35,947 nt of DNA from Flavobacteriales bacterium (GTDB lineage Bacteria; Bacteroidota; Bacteroidia; Flavobacteriales; TMED113). The stretch spans positions 16,649 through 52,595 of the forward strand of contig PBKX01000007.1 of NCBI GenBank assembly GCA_002722215.1, given 5' to 3'. Positions 25,842-34,501 of the stretch are shown here, one piece after another. The translations under genes were made by a program, and so were the position numbers. Every line of letters begins with the position of its first letter. Position 1 is the stretch's first letter. A model generated the notes under the pieces. The model ran no database searches. It worked only from the letters and a program-made list of their open reading frames with translations, and was not told the DNA's origin.

Positions 25842-27149
25842 TTATTTAAGATATTTTTCAAGTTTATCATCGGTTTCAAACAGGTCTTCCCCAGTTATGC
25901 TTTGCGTTCGTTTACTATAGTTGATAGATCGCTTTACAAAAAAATCTCCATGCTTCGTGCCAATAATTTCATCATTAAACCACTCGGTTTTAGCCAGTAT
26001 TTCTTCATCTGTTTTGAATACTTTTTTGACTCCTACGCTATCTAATGACTTGTTAAATCGGTCTTTGATGAATTCGTTTATTTGTTTTTTGGGTAGAAAC
26101 TCTAACTCTCCATCTTCAAAAATCCAATCAACAATTGCACTTTCTGCCTCATATGCTTTTTTGCACATATCTTGAATTTTATCTTCATATTCATCATTAA
26201 ACCAATTGGGGTGTTCAGATTTTAATATTTTTATTAAATCGATTCCAAAGTCACCATGTATTTGTTCTTCCTTAGATGTCGCCTCTACTACATTAGAAAT
26301 TCCCTTCAACATGTTTCGATGCTTATTAAACGCCATGATAATTAAAAACTGTGAAAATAATGATACGTGTTCAATGAAAAGTGAAAATAATAAAACGGAC
26401 TCACTATATTCTTGATTATTTTCACTTTTTGAATTCGCTAAAGCCGTCTCAAGATATTTGACTCTTTTCATAATAACGGGCTTTTTTTTAAGTGCCTCAA
26501 ACTCTTTATTCAGCCCTAAGATTTCTAATAAATGTGAATACGCATCTGCATGACGGACCTCACTCTCTGCAAATGTTGCTCCCACGGAACCAATTTCAGG
26601 CTTTGGTATCTTCTGGTACATGTCTCCCCAAAAACTCTTTACGGCCACTTCAATTTGAGAAATAGCGAGCATAGTATTTTTGATGGCAGTTTGCTCTTTT
26701 TTTGATAAACGGGTTTTGAAATCTTGAATGTCACTTGTAAAATTAAATTCTGAATGGATCCAATATGAGTGTCTAATTGCAGGAACGTATTCGTATAATT
26801 CGGGATATTCATATGGCTTTAAATTGATGCGTTTTTCAAACATATCTCTCGCCCGTTTTTTCGATTGCATGTTCCTATAAAGTATATATGCTTTCGCCAC
26901 ATCTAAAAACTCACTCTGCATAAGTTTCTTTTCAACTAGGTCTTGAATTTCTTCTACATTGGGAGTATAGCGAGGACTTTCTAGTTTTCGTTTTATTAAT
27001 TCCTCTTGAACTGCCATTGAAATTTTTTCAGCATCTTTTACATCTCCATTTTTAACTGATATCATCGCCCTTAAGACTGCGTCTGTAATTTTTTCTAACA
27101 CAAATGGCTTTTTATTAAAGTTTCGTTTAAAAATATTTTCAATTTGCAT
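25842..27149 (-). CDS. nrdB: Ribonucleotide reductase beta subunit with N-terminal ATP-cone (435 aa)
   Basis: Radical-generating subunit. Residues about 1-95 form an ATP-cone (KRNFNKKPFVLEKITDAVLRAM, then DVAKAYILYR), normally found on NrdA; here it should sense ATP/dATP and control oligomer state. The ferritin-like domain has candidate metal ligands Glu167 (IEVAV; most class Ia proteins have Asp), Glu197 and His200 (EVRH), Glu260 (FIEH), and Glu295 and His298 (EQIH). Tyr204, four after His200, occupies the class Ia radical Tyr position. A Flavobacterium protein of this group uses a dimanganese cofactor (class Id), so the metal may be Mn. The long 95-aa N-terminal addition explains the length. 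It is the first gene of nrdBA, with a 313-bp gap upstream. Confidence 0.95.
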   Translation of the reverse strand: MQIENIFKRNFNKKPFVLEKITDAVLRAMISVKNGDVKDAEKISMAVQEELIKRKLESPRYTPNVEEIQDLVEKKLMQSEFLDVAKAYILYRNMQSKKRARDMFEKRINLKPYEYPELYEYVPAIRHSYWIHSEFNFTSDIQDFKTRLSKKEQTAIKNTMLAISQIEVAVKSFWGDMYQKIPKPEIGSVGATFAESEVRHADAYSHLLEILGLNKEFEALKKKPVIMKRVKYLETALANSKSENNQEYSESVLLFSLFIEHVSLFSQFLIIMAFNKHRNMLKGISNVVEATSKEEQIHGDFGIDLIKILKSEHPNWFNDEYEDKIQDMCKKAYEAESAIVDWIFEDGELEFLPKKQINEFIKDRFNKSLDSVGVKKVFKTDEEILAKTEWFNDEIIGTKHGDFFVKRSINYSKRTQSITGEDLFETDDKLEKYLK

Positions 27150-27462
27150 ATCAGTCAGTGTTCTCGAATAGCAACCTCTAGGCTACTATTTTATAATAGT
27201 TTTTATTTATACAATTTATTTTGGGGGTCAACAAATTCACGAACGTGTCGTATTGAATATGCTGTTAACAAAGATTTAATTTTAAATTAAATATTACAAT
27301 AAACTAAGTAAAATAAATCGATTTAGTTTTTAACAACGATTGTTATTAACTTTTTTTTAGATTTAATTTTTGAATATATTTAAAATGCGCAGATAATTAA
27401 AACTATTATTTATTTAAATAAACTAAATTTGAAAAACATTTTATTCTATATAAATTATTTAA
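27150..27462. promoter_or_regulatory. 313-bp divergent control region between nrdB and glyS
   Basis: The largest non-coding gap in the window; no ORF or known RNA is recognised. It holds several short inverted repeats: ACTATT-ttat-AATAGT near 27184; arms AAACTAA/TTAGTTT at 27301-27307 and 27323-27329, within which TAAATCGATTTA (27314-27325) is a perfect 12-bp palindrome; and TAACAA-cga-TTGTTA at 27331-27345. These lie between the nrdB and glyS starts and could be regulator sites for nrdBA. I do not recognise an NrdR box consensus. Base composition is extremely AT-rich, so some symmetry is expected by chance. Confidence 0.4.
27424..27431 (+). promoter_or_regulatory. TAnnTTTG -7 box for glyS
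   Basis: TAAATTTG lies 31 bases before the GTG start of glyS, giving a predicted leader of about 25 nt. A -33 TTG at the usual distance is not visible. Confidence 0.45.
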
Positions 27463-28968
27463 GTGGTAGAGTTAAAAAAAATAATAAGTCATTGTAAGGA
27501 GTATGGTTTTATATTTCCTTCTAGCGAAATTTATGATGGCCTAGCAGCGACTTATGATTATGGGCCATTTGGGGTTGAATTAAAAAACAATATTAAACAA
27601 TCTTGGTGGAGGTCAATGGTTCGGGAAAATGAGAATATTGTTGGTATAGACTCGGCAATCTTTATGCATCCATCTATTTGGAAGGCATCTGGGCATATTG
27701 ATGCATTTAATGACCCCTTAATTGACAATAAAGAGTCTAAAAAAAGATACAGAGCAGATGTTTTAATAGAGGATGAATTGGAAAAATATCAGCAAAAAAT
27801 AAATAAAGAGATATTAAAAGCAAAAAAAAGGTTCGGGACCGCATTTAATTTATCTACCTTTCAAACAACACACCCTAGGGTTGTAAAGTATAGCAATAAA
27901 ATTACATCTATCAGTAAAAGATTATCGGATTCATTGGAACAAGATAGCTTAGATGAATTGAAAAACATAATAGAAGAATTAGAGATTCGATGTCCAGTTT
28001 CAGGAACAACCAACTGGACAGATGTAAGGAAGTTTAATTTAATGTTTGAGACAAAAGTTGGTGCCTTAGCCAATGAATCAAGCAAATTATTTTTAAGACC
28101 AGAAACAGCTCAGGGAATATTTGTAAATTTTTTAAATGTTCAAAAAAGCGCTAGAAAAAAAATTCCTTTTGGTGTCGCTCAAATAGGCAAGGCCTTCAGG
28201 AATGAGATTGTGGCAAGGCAATTTATTTTTAGAATGAAAGAGTTTGAGCAAATGGAGATGCAATTTTTTGTTCGTCCTGGAGAAGAAATAAAATGGTATA
28301 ATTTCTGGAAAGAATCGCGAATGGACTGGCATAAAAGTCTTAATTTAAATTTTGGAAACTATAGGTTCCATGATCATCAGAATTTAGCACATTATGCAAA
28401 TGCGGCTTGTGATATTGAGTTTGAATTCCCGATAGGGTTTAAGGAATTAGAGGGAATTCATTCGAGAACAAATTACGATTTATCTCAACATCAAAACTTT
28501 AGCAAAAAACGGTTATCTTACTTTGATCCAGATCAAAAGGAAAGCTATATCCCTTATGTAGTTGAAACATCAGTGGGGTTAGATAGATTATTTTTATCTA
28601 TTTTATGTGGTTCTTTTGTTGAAGAAACTGTAAATAATGAGCAGCGAATAGTATTAAAAATTCCTCCAAAATTAGCGCCTGTTAGTGTAGCTGTTTTGCC
28701 GTTACTAAAAAAGGAAGAGTTAACTGATAAGGCTCGAGATATTTTCACGAATTTAAAATCAACATTTTCTTGTCACTTTGAAGAAAAAGATTCTATCGGT
28801 AAGCGATATCGAAGACAAGATGCTATTGGTACTCCTTTTTGCATCACTGTCGATCATGATACAATTACGGACAATCAAGTTACGTTGCGTGATCGAAACA
28901 CGATGCAACAAGAACGAATCCCTATAATTAAATTAAATAAAATTATTAAAGAGAGGCTTGATATTTAG
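27463..28968 (+). CDS. glyS: Glycyl-tRNA synthetase, dimeric class II type (501 aa)
   Basis: Single-chain alpha2-type GlyRS, not the alpha2-beta2 type of most Proteobacteria. Diagnostic blocks: [21 protein letters not shown] at the start, [32 protein letters not shown] (motif 2 region), [25 protein letters not shown]-type block ([15 protein letters not shown]), [21 protein letters not shown], and the C-terminal anticodon domain with [15 protein letters not shown]. Start is GTG at 27463, leading directly into the conserved first block. A region near residues 100-170 is charged and family-variable. Its last 23 bp overlap the convergent superoxide dismutase gene. Gene symbol glyS/glyQS varies by convention. 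Confidence 0.96.
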   Translation: MVELKKIISHCKEYGFIFPSSEIYDGLAATYDYGPFGVELKNNIKQSWWRSMVRENENIVGIDSAIFMHPSIWKASGHIDAFNDPLIDNKESKKRYRADVLIEDELEKYQQKINKEILKAKKRFGTAFNLSTFQTTHPRVVKYSNKITSISKRLSDSLEQDSLDELKNIIEELEIRCPVSGTTNWTDVRKFNLMFETKVGALANESSKLFLRPETAQGIFVNFLNVQKSARKKIPFGVAQIGKAFRNEIVARQFIFRMKEFEQMEMQFFVRPGEEIKWYNFWKESRMDWHKSLNLNFGNYRFHDHQNLAHYANAACDIEFEFPIGFKELEGIHSRTNYDLSQHQNFSKKRLSYFDPDQKESYIPYVVETSVGLDRLFLSILCGSFVEETVNNEQRIVLKIPPKLAPVSVAVLPLLKKEELTDKARDIFTNLKSTFSCHFEEKDSIGKRYRRQDAIGTPFCITVDHDTITDNQVTLRDRNTMQQERIPIIKLNKIIKERLDI

Positions 28969-29542
28969 CTTCAACTGCCTTCCAATTCACAATATCCCAA
29001 AAGGCTTTAATGTAATCAGGTCTGCGATTTTGATAATTTAGATAATAAGCATGCTCCCACACATCTAGTCCTAATATAGGAGTCCCTTCGCATCCGCCCA
29101 CCATGAGCGGATTGTCTTGATTTGGTGTAGAACAAATACTTAATTCCCCATTTTTAGAACACAACCAGGCCCAGCCAGAGCCAAAACGAGTTGCTGCAGC
29201 TTGCGCAAATTGTTTTTTCATCGCATCACAGCTCCCAAAACTTTTTTCTATTAATGCAATAAAGTCGTTAGATGCTTGTTCGGCGTTAGGGCTTAAAATT
29301 TCCCAAAACAAGCAGTGGTTATAATATCCGCCGCCATTATTTTGAATTGCCACAGGCAAATTCGGAGTTTTTAGAATTTCTTCAATTGATTTATTTTCAA
29401 ATTCTGTTCCATCAATAGCTTTATTTAAATTGTTTGTGTAACCAGCATGATGTTTAGAATGATGGATTTCCATTGTTTTTGCATCGATATGCGGCTCTAA
29501 TGCACTATAATCATAATTTAATTGTGGTAATTCAAATGCCAT
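28946..29542 (-). CDS. sodA: Superoxide dismutase, Fe/Mn family, Mn-like (198 aa)
   Basis: Cytoplasmic superoxide dismutase. Ligands: His27 in MEIHHSKHH, the His in [11 protein letters not shown], and the Asp and His in [12 protein letters not shown]. Two metal markers point to Mn: GGG, not Gln, at the position used by FeSOD for its solvent-network Gln, and NQDNPLM, which carries the MnSOD Gln. Cambialistic activity cannot be excluded. Length is normal. It lies 11 bp after the S41 gene, which suggests it is the last gene of the tRNA-Leu/deaminase/S41 run; its stop region overlaps glyS by 23 bp. Confidence 0.95.
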   Translation of the reverse strand: MAFELPQLNYDYSALEPHIDAKTMEIHHSKHHAGYTNNLNKAIDGTEFENKSIEEILKTPNLPVAIQNNGGGYYNHCLFWEILSPNAEQASNDFIALIEKSFGSCDAMKKQFAQAAATRFGSGWAWLCSKNGELSICSTPNQDNPLMVGGCEGTPILGLDVWEHAYYLNYQNRRPDYIKAFWDIVNWKAVEAKYQASL

Positions 29543-29553
29543 AATATATTTAT

Positions 29554-31104
29554 TTAATCTTTTAGCAAAGATAATGAACTTGCTATAATTTTATCATTTT
29601 GATTGAGAAATATTTGCATTTTGGGCCAACCCCACATTTGGCGAATAATTAGTGCAGAGATTCTCTCAATAATTTGTTCTTTGTTTTCTTGAATTTCTAA
29701 TTGTAATGTATTTTGGTTATTGCTATTTCCTAATTCTGAAATTATCCAATTTGTTAATTCTTCTAAGATTTTTTGAGATGCCTCATTGCTAAGTTGAAAG
29801 TCTTCAAATGTATCTAGCTTTTCTCTGTTCATATCAACATAATCAAAAACAAAATTATTAAAAAATTCACTAGTGTATAGGTAAACCAAACTTGTTGGGA
29901 GAGAGTCATTTGTAGATTTTAAAACATGGTCCGGCAGTATCCCTCCCCCCCCATAAACAACTCTTCCATCCATGGTTTTGAATTTTTGCAGTGTGTCTGC
30001 TTGAGGGCTGTCATCACGCATATACATCTCAGCAAAATACTCCTCTTGATTCTCAGAATAAGGTTTTTGAATACAGCGACCAGAAGGAGTATAATAGCGC
30101 GAAACAGTGAGCCGCATTAAAGAGCCATCTTGCAGATAGATTTGTTCTTGAACTAAACCCTTTCCAAAGCTTCGTTCACCAAGAATTGTCCCGCGGTCGT
30201 TGTCTTGAATGGCTCCAGCCACTATTTCGCTTGCAGATGCAGACCCTTCATCAATTAACACGCATAAACCACCATCTTTAAATTCTCCAAACGAATCAGC
30301 AAAATATTTTTGTGTTTTTCTTGCATTCCCTTTTGTGTATACTAAAAGTTCATTGTTCCCAAAAAACTCGTTTAGTATTTTTATGGCTTGATCTAGATAT
30401 CCCCCACTATTGCCCCGTAGGTCTAATATTAAGCTTTCTATGCTTGCCTCTTTATTCAGTTTTTTTAACTCGACTTTGAATTCATTAAATGTAGTAGCAG
30501 AAAATCTGTTTAGTTTTATGTAGCCGATATTGGGATAAATTTCATATGCTACATCTAAACTAACTAACGGAATTTTCTCTCTTATTAGGCTTACAAATCT
30601 AGTAAGAGTGTCTTGGGGACTCTTTATCCCCACTTTAACACGAGAACCTCTTTTCCCTCTTAATTTTCCAATAACGTCCTGATTTTTTATACCTATGCCT
30701 GCAACTAATTCATCTTCAATAAAAACAATTCTTTCGCCTGCTTGAAGCCCCTTTTTTTCAGAAGGGCCATTCGGAATAATACTAACAATTATTATTGTAT
30801 CTCGATGAATAGAAAACTCTATGCCGATTCCGTCAAAACTGCCCTCCATAGACGCCATTGATGATTCAACTTCTTCGGCAGTCATATATATTGAATGGGG
30901 ATCTAAGTTGGTTAGTGTTTGATTAATAGTGTTTTCAATAAGCGAGTTTATTTCTATTGAGTCCACATAATTATTTTGAATTTGCTTAAGAACGTTACTA
31001 ATTTTATTCTCATCTGCATTAATCTTTTCACTATCTAAGAATAGATAAATTAAACAACTCAGACCTAACATACCCCAAATGAATGAACTATTATTTCCTT
31101 TCAT
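29554..31104 (-). CDS. C-terminal processing peptidase, S41 family (516 aa, paralogue 2)
   Basis: Periplasmic or envelope serine protease with the same architecture as paralogue 1: a hydrophobic N-terminus ([16 protein letters not shown]), helices, PDZ domain ([10 protein letters not shown] through [14 protein letters not shown]), [11 protein letters not shown], the nucleophile Ser in [14 protein letters not shown] and the Lys in [11 protein letters not shown]. The C-terminal region is helical and differs from paralogue 1. In Bacteroidota two to four such proteins per genome are usual, so the paralogy is expected; what each cleaves is unknown. It sits 3 bp after the dCMP deaminase gene and 11 bp before sodA. 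Confidence 0.94.
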   Translation of the reverse strand: MKGNNSSFIWGMLGLSCLIYLFLDSEKINADENKISNVLKQIQNNYVDSIEINSLIENTINQTLTNLDPHSIYMTAEEVESSMASMEGSFDGIGIEFSIHRDTIIIVSIIPNGPSEKKGLQAGERIVFIEDELVAGIGIKNQDVIGKLRGKRGSRVKVGIKSPQDTLTRFVSLIREKIPLVSLDVAYEIYPNIGYIKLNRFSATTFNEFKVELKKLNKEASIESLILDLRGNSGGYLDQAIKILNEFFGNNELLVYTKGNARKTQKYFADSFGEFKDGGLCVLIDEGSASASEIVAGAIQDNDRGTILGERSFGKGLVQEQIYLQDGSLMRLTVSRYYTPSGRCIQKPYSENQEEYFAEMYMRDDSPQADTLQKFKTMDGRVVYGGGGILPDHVLKSTNDSLPTSLVYLYTSEFFNNFVFDYVDMNREKLDTFEDFQLSNEASQKILEELTNWIISELGNSNNQNTLQLEIQENKEQIIERISALIIRQMWGWPKMQIFLNQNDKIIASSLSLLKD

Positions 31105-31107
31105 TTT

Positions 31108-31542
31108 TTATATTAATTCTTTTAATTGGACAATCTTAACCTTTGCTTGTAGCAAAAAATCAACACCACTTAAATCTTTATATTCTTTGTGATAAACAAC
31201 CCTTTTTATTCCAGCTTGATGAATCAATTTACTACAATTTTTACATGGAGAATGGGTTAAATATAGGCTGGCATTTTCTGACGACTGGCCATGTTTAGCG
31301 CACTTTAAGATGGCGTTTGCTTCTGCGTGTAAAACATACCATTTGGTTTCCCCATTTTCTAATTCACAAGTATTTTCAAATCCAGAAGGAGTTCCATTAT
31401 ATCCATCTGATATAATCATGTTGTCTTTTACAATTAATGCACCCACTTGTTTTCTGTTACAATAAGATAATTTTCCCCATTCAATCGCCATTTTCATATA
31501 GGCTTGATCATATCTGTGTTGTTTTGTCTGATTATGCATCAT
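31108..31542 (-). CDS. dCMP/cytidine-type deaminase (144 aa)
   Basis: Zinc deaminase, most likely dCMP deaminase, making dUMP for thymidylate synthesis. Zinc and proton-shuttle residues: His72 and Glu74 in HAEANAIL, Cys100 and Cys103 in SPCKNC. GYNGTPSGFENTCE is the dCMP-deaminase substrate loop. The open frame continues upstream to 31665, but those residues (about 41) are translated tRNA-Leu, with the tell-tale MAELVDALDSKSSSGNRVW string, so the start is ATG 31542 (or the next ATG at 31539). The gene begins 18 bases after the tRNA 3' end and precedes the S41 gene. It joins tdk, nrdAB and prs as nucleotide-supply functions. Confidence 0.93.
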   Translation of the reverse strand: MMHNQTKQHRYDQAYMKMAIEWGKLSYCNRKQVGALIVKDNMIISDGYNGTPSGFENTCELENGETKWYVLHAEANAILKCAKHGQSSENASLYLTHSPCKNCSKLIHQAGIKRVVYHKEYKDLSGVDFLLQAKVKIVQLKELI

Positions 31543-31560
31543 GAAACTCAAATTCTTTTG

Positions 31561-31644
31561 TGCCCAGAGTGGGAATCGAACCCACACTCTGTTGCCAGAA
31601 CTGGATTTTGAATCCAGCGCGTCTACCAATTCCGCCATCTGGGC
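31561..31644 (-). tRNA. tRNA-Leu, anticodon CAA (84 nt)
   Basis: Reading the minus strand from 31644, the 5' GCCCAGA pairs with the 3' TCTGGGC, followed by discriminator A at 31561; CCA is not encoded. The anticodon stem CTGGA/TCCAG closes the 7-nt loop TTCAAAA, giving anticodon CAA (reads UUG). The D arm (GCGGAATTGGTAGACGC), a long variable arm typical of class II leucine tRNAs, and the T arm GGGTTCGATTCCC are complete. It lies just upstream of the dCMP deaminase gene on the same strand with no terminator between, so it may be cut from a shared transcript. Confidence 0.97.
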
Positions 31645-31662
31645 AAAATATAACTTAGGGGA

Positions 31663-31670
31663 CAAATCTA
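31663..31670 (-). promoter_or_regulatory. TAnnTTTG -7 box for tRNA-Leu and the following genes
   Basis: On the minus strand, TAGATTTG lies 18 bases before the tRNA 5' end, at a distance that would give a short 5' leader for RNase P to remove. No -33 TTG is seen at the expected spacing. The same octamer occurs in the promoter at 35904. Confidence 0.5.
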
Positions 31671-31714
31671 AATTAATTACTTTAATTTTCTCTTATTAAG
31701 TTCAATTAATTTAT

Positions 31715-31722
31715 TAAGTTTG
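31715..31722 (+). promoter_or_regulatory. TAnnTTTG -7 box for prs
   Basis: TAAGTTTG lies 36 bases before the preferred prs ATG (31759), predicting a leader of about 30 nt. It overlaps the alternative TTG start at 31720, which therefore is very unlikely to be translated. No clear -33 TTG. Confidence 0.45.
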
Positions 31723-31758
31723 CAAACCTATTCTAAAAAAGAAGGGGGATTTCAAAGT

Positions 31759-32691
31759 ATGGATTCTAATGTAAAAATATTTGGGGGAAGGCATTCAATT
31801 GTTCTAGCTGAAGAAATTGCGAGAGCTTATGGGCTACCTCTTGGTAGCATTGCTTTTTATAATTTTAGCGATGGAGAATTTCAACCATCTTACGAAGAAA
31901 CTGTACGTGGACAGAAAGTTTTTATTATTCAATCTACGCCACCACCATTTGACAATTTATTAGAGTTGCTTTTAATGATTGATGCAGCTAAAAGAGCATC
32001 GGCTAAAGAGATCATTGCTGTAGTGCCTTATTTTGGCATGGCGAGACAAGATAGAAAAGACAAGCCCAGAGTTCCTATTGGGGCGAAATTAGCAGCCAAT
32101 TTAATTAGTTCAGCGGGCGCAACAAGAATTATTACGATTGATTTACACGCTGACCAAATTCAAGGTTTTTTTGAAGTTCCTGTGGATCATTTATTTGGGT
32201 CAACCGTATTCGTTGAGTATATTGAGTCATTAAAATTAAAAAACTTGACTATCGCTTCTCCTGATATAGGTGGCTCAAAAAGGGCGAATGCTTATGCAAG
32301 GTATTTTAATTCCGAAATAGTTATTTGCTATAAAAAAAGATTAACGGCAAACCAGGTTCATGAAATGAAGTTAATAGGGAATGTAAAAGAAAAAGATATT
32401 ATATTAGTAGATGATATGATTGATACAGGAGGAACCATCGTAAAAGCAGCAAAAATGATGAAGGAGGCGGGAGCAAATAGTGTTCGTGCAATTTGTACTC
32501 ATGCGGTGTTATCTGGTCAGGCACATGAAAATATTGAAAAATCGGTGATTCAGGAGCTAATTGTTAGTGACACATTGCCAATGAAAAAATCAAATTCAAA
32601 GATTAAAGTATTAACAATAGCAAATTTATTTGCTGATGTTATTAAAAGTATAAATAATAATAAATCAATAAGTTCACAGTTTTTAATTTAA
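31759..32691 (+). CDS. prs: Ribose-phosphate pyrophosphokinase (310 aa)
   Basis: Makes PRPP from ribose 5-phosphate and ATP, feeding purine, pyrimidine, His, Trp and NAD synthesis. Markers: VKIFGGRHS start, FSDGEFQPSYEETVRG, PYFGMARQDRKDKPR (the flexible loop and ATP site), DLHADQIQGFF, and the PRPP-binding ILVDDMIDTGGTI. The frame extends to TTG 31720, but the ATG at 31759 (MDSNVKIFGGR) matches the normal start and the promoter box at 31715 overlaps the longer start. It heads prs-rplY-pth, a common bacterial order, with 15 bp to rplY. Confidence 0.97.
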   Translation: MDSNVKIFGGRHSIVLAEEIARAYGLPLGSIAFYNFSDGEFQPSYEETVRGQKVFIIQSTPPPFDNLLELLLMIDAAKRASAKEIIAVVPYFGMARQDRKDKPRVPIGAKLAANLISSAGATRIITIDLHADQIQGFFEVPVDHLFGSTVFVEYIESLKLKNLTIASPDIGGSKRANAYARYFNSEIVICYKKRLTANQVHEMKLIGNVKEKDIILVDDMIDTGGTIVKAAKMMKEAGANSVRAICTHAVLSGQAHENIEKSVIQELIVSDTLPMKKSNSKIKVLTIANLFADVIKSINNNKSISSQFLI

Positions 32692-32706
32692 AAAAATCAA
32701 ATAATT

Positions 32707-33357
32707 ATGAAATCGGTATCTATAAAAGGAATAGCGAGAGTAGATCTAGGAAAAAAGTTCGCTAAACAATTAAGAAAAGCAGAGAATGTCCCATGTGTTA
32801 TTTATGGTGGAAAAGAAGCGCCGGTTCACTTCTATGCGCATTCAAATGAATTTAGAAAAATTGTATATACACCAAACGTCTATTTAATTGATATTGTTGT
32901 TGGAGAAAAGCAATTTAAGGTAACAATGGGTGATATTCAATTTCATCCTGTTACAGACAAAATTTTACACATTGATTTTCTAAGAGTATTAGAAAATAAG
33001 GCGGTTAAGATTAATATTCCTGTGAATATTACAGGTAACTCAATAGGTGTTAGAAATGGAGGTAGATTAAGTTTAAACATGAGAAGAATCTTAGTTGAGG
33101 CGCTTGCAGAAAATTTACCGTCAACCATTGACATAGACATTACTCAATTGCGAATTGGGCATGCAATCAGGGTATCAGATCTATCATTAGATGGTGTCAC
33201 ATTATTAAGTAATTCAGCGGATGTTATTGTAGCAGTTAAAACAGCGAGAGCAGCAATTGAAACAGAGGAAGAAGAAGACTCTGAGGAGGGAGATGCGCCA
33301 AAAGATGACAAGTCTACAGAGGGGGATGCGCCAAAAGATGATAAGCCTGCAGAATAA
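32707..33357 (+). CDS. rplY: Ribosomal protein bL25, CTC/TL5 form (216 aa)
   Basis: Binds 5S rRNA in the large subunit. The N-terminal L25 domain (VSIKGIARVDLGKKFAKQLRKAENVPCVIYGG) is followed by the TL5-type beta domain (about 95-180, ending ALAENLPSTIDIDITQLRIGHAIRVSDL). The C-terminus is an acidic, repeat-rich tail with two 11-residue copies of EGDAPKDDKxx, presumably disordered. Acidic tails are common in CTC-type bL25. It lies between prs and pth, with 20 bp to pth. Confidence 0.95.
   Translation: MKSVSIKGIARVDLGKKFAKQLRKAENVPCVIYGGKEAPVHFYAHSNEFRKIVYTPNVYLIDIVVGEKQFKVTMGDIQFHPVTDKILHIDFLRVLENKAVKINIPVNITGNSIGVRNGGRLSLNMRRILVEALAENLPSTIDIDITQLRIGHAIRVSDLSLDGVTLLSNSADVIVAVKTARAAIETEEEEDSEEGDAPKDDKSTEGDAPKDDKPAE
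33286..33351 (+). repeat. Two 33-bp tandem copies in the bL25 tail
   Basis: Copies at 33286-33318 and 33319-33351 differ at a few bases and code EGDAPKDDKST and EGDAPKDDKPA. The 33-bp unit keeps the reading frame, so copy number can change the tail length without breaking the protein. Confidence 0.9.
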
Positions 33358-33377
33358 AAGTACTTAAAGGTTACATT

Positions 33378-33938
33378 ATGAATAAATTCCTTTTAGTGGG
33401 GCTAGGTAATCCTGGTGAAAAATACCAAGATACTCGTCATAATATAGGATTTAAAATAGCAGATGCACTCTGTGCCCAATATAAAAGTGACTTTAATTCT
33501 GAAAGATATGCAGAAATAGCAAGCCTTAAAATTAAGGGGCGTCAAGTTTTCTTATTAAAGCCAACCACATTTATGAACTTAAGTGGAAAAGCGGTTCGCT
33601 ATTATATGTTATTACATAGCATCAAAATTGAGAATGTGTTAATTGTTTCAGATGATTTACATGTGCCTTTTGGTAAAATCAAATTTAAAAGAAAGGGGTC
33701 TCACGGTGGACATAATGGACACAGAGACATTATTGAAAAACTAAAAACATCTCTCTATCCAAGAATGAAATTTGGCATTGGCAGTAATTTTAAAGCAAGT
33801 GAACAATCTCGATATGTTTTAGGCCATTGGCTAGATGAAGAAGAGCGTCTATTAGCAGATTTTATTAAAGCAGCTGTTGATGCAATTACTAATTTCTGTA
33901 TCTTGGGAATAGATAAGACTATGTCAGAGTTTAATTGA
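33378..33938 (+). CDS. pth: Peptidyl-tRNA hydrolase (186 aa)
   Basis: Frees tRNA from stalled peptidyl-tRNA. GLGNPGEKYQDTRHNIGF holds catalytic His21 and Asn11; KPTTFMNLSGKAV, VSDDLHVPFGKI (conserved Asp) and GSHGGHNGHRDI are the remaining blocks. Length is normal. It is coupled with the next gene: its stop (33936-33938) is 2 bases before that gene's ATG at 33941. Part of the prs-rplY-pth run. Confidence 0.96.
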   Translation: MNKFLLVGLGNPGEKYQDTRHNIGFKIADALCAQYKSDFNSERYAEIASLKIKGRQVFLLKPTTFMNLSGKAVRYYMLLHSIKIENVLIVSDDLHVPFGKIKFKRKGSHGGHNGHRDIIEKLKTSLYPRMKFGIGSNFKASEQSRYVLGHWLDEEERLLADFIKAAVDAITNFCILGIDKTMSEFN

Positions 33939-33940
33939 TT

Positions 33941-34441
33941 ATGCTAAATTATTGTAAGATATCGATATTAATATTGTTTTCTGTTTTCTTGCAAACAATT
34001 GGACTCTCGCAACATTATGATATTGGATATAATACAGATTATTTAAATATTTATAGTCCCAACTCCTTTGATCCTGACTATAGGAGAACAATTTTTACTT
34101 TGGAGCCTAAAAAGAAAATTAAAAAAGTATTTAGTGAAACTGGAGCGCTTTTAGAAGAATTAGTTTTTGTAAATGGTGTTTTAGTTGGAGGGATAGAGTA
34201 TTTTATTCACTCGGAATTTCCTTTTTTAGATACTCCAAGAAGGTTTCGGATAGAAGCTGTTACACATAGCTTGGCTACATATAAGAATATGGCTATTACA
34301 TCCTCTACCGTTCGATACGTTCCAGATTTTCAAAATACTACTTTGAAAGTTCGAGTATATAATAATGATATGCAATCTTTCTATATTTTAAACACTACCC
34401 CTCACGGCAGAAAATTATTTTTCAAAGAAGAGGGGACATAA
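33941..34441 (+). CDS. Small exported protein of unknown function (166 aa)
   Basis: I do not recognise this protein. It begins with a typical signal peptide (MLNYCKISILILFSVFLQTIGLSQ; cleavage likely after LSQ), then a tyrosine-rich start (HYDIGYNTDYLNIYSPNSF) and a body that looks beta-rich. One stretch, IKKVFSETGALLEELVFVNGVLVGGIEYF (around residues 55-83), has the rhythm of a YwqK/MORN-like repeat (x-G-x-x-x-E-x-x-F-x-N-G-x-x-x-G) and could be a single degenerate copy. The start ATG is 2 bases after the pth stop. The frame extends to a TTG at 33935. The next two genes encode clear YwqK-repeat exported proteins, so a shared theme is possible but unproven. Confidence 0.6.
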   Translation: MLNYCKISILILFSVFLQTIGLSQHYDIGYNTDYLNIYSPNSFDPDYRRTIFTLEPKKKIKKVFSETGALLEELVFVNGVLVGGIEYFIHSEFPFLDTPRRFRIEAVTHSLATYKNMAITSSTVRYVPDFQNTTLKVRVYNNDMQSFYILNTTPHGRKLFFKEEGT

Positions 34442-34501
34442 TAATATTTTTGTTTTTCCGTTAGCATTTATGCATATCGAATTATACGGGGGTATATTCT
34501 G

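Noticed and set aside
31543-31665. N-terminal 41-residue extension of the dCMP deaminase frame
   Set aside because: It is the translation of the antisense-free tRNA-Leu sequence on the same strand; the leucine tRNA fold is complete there, so the real start is ATG 31542 or 31539.
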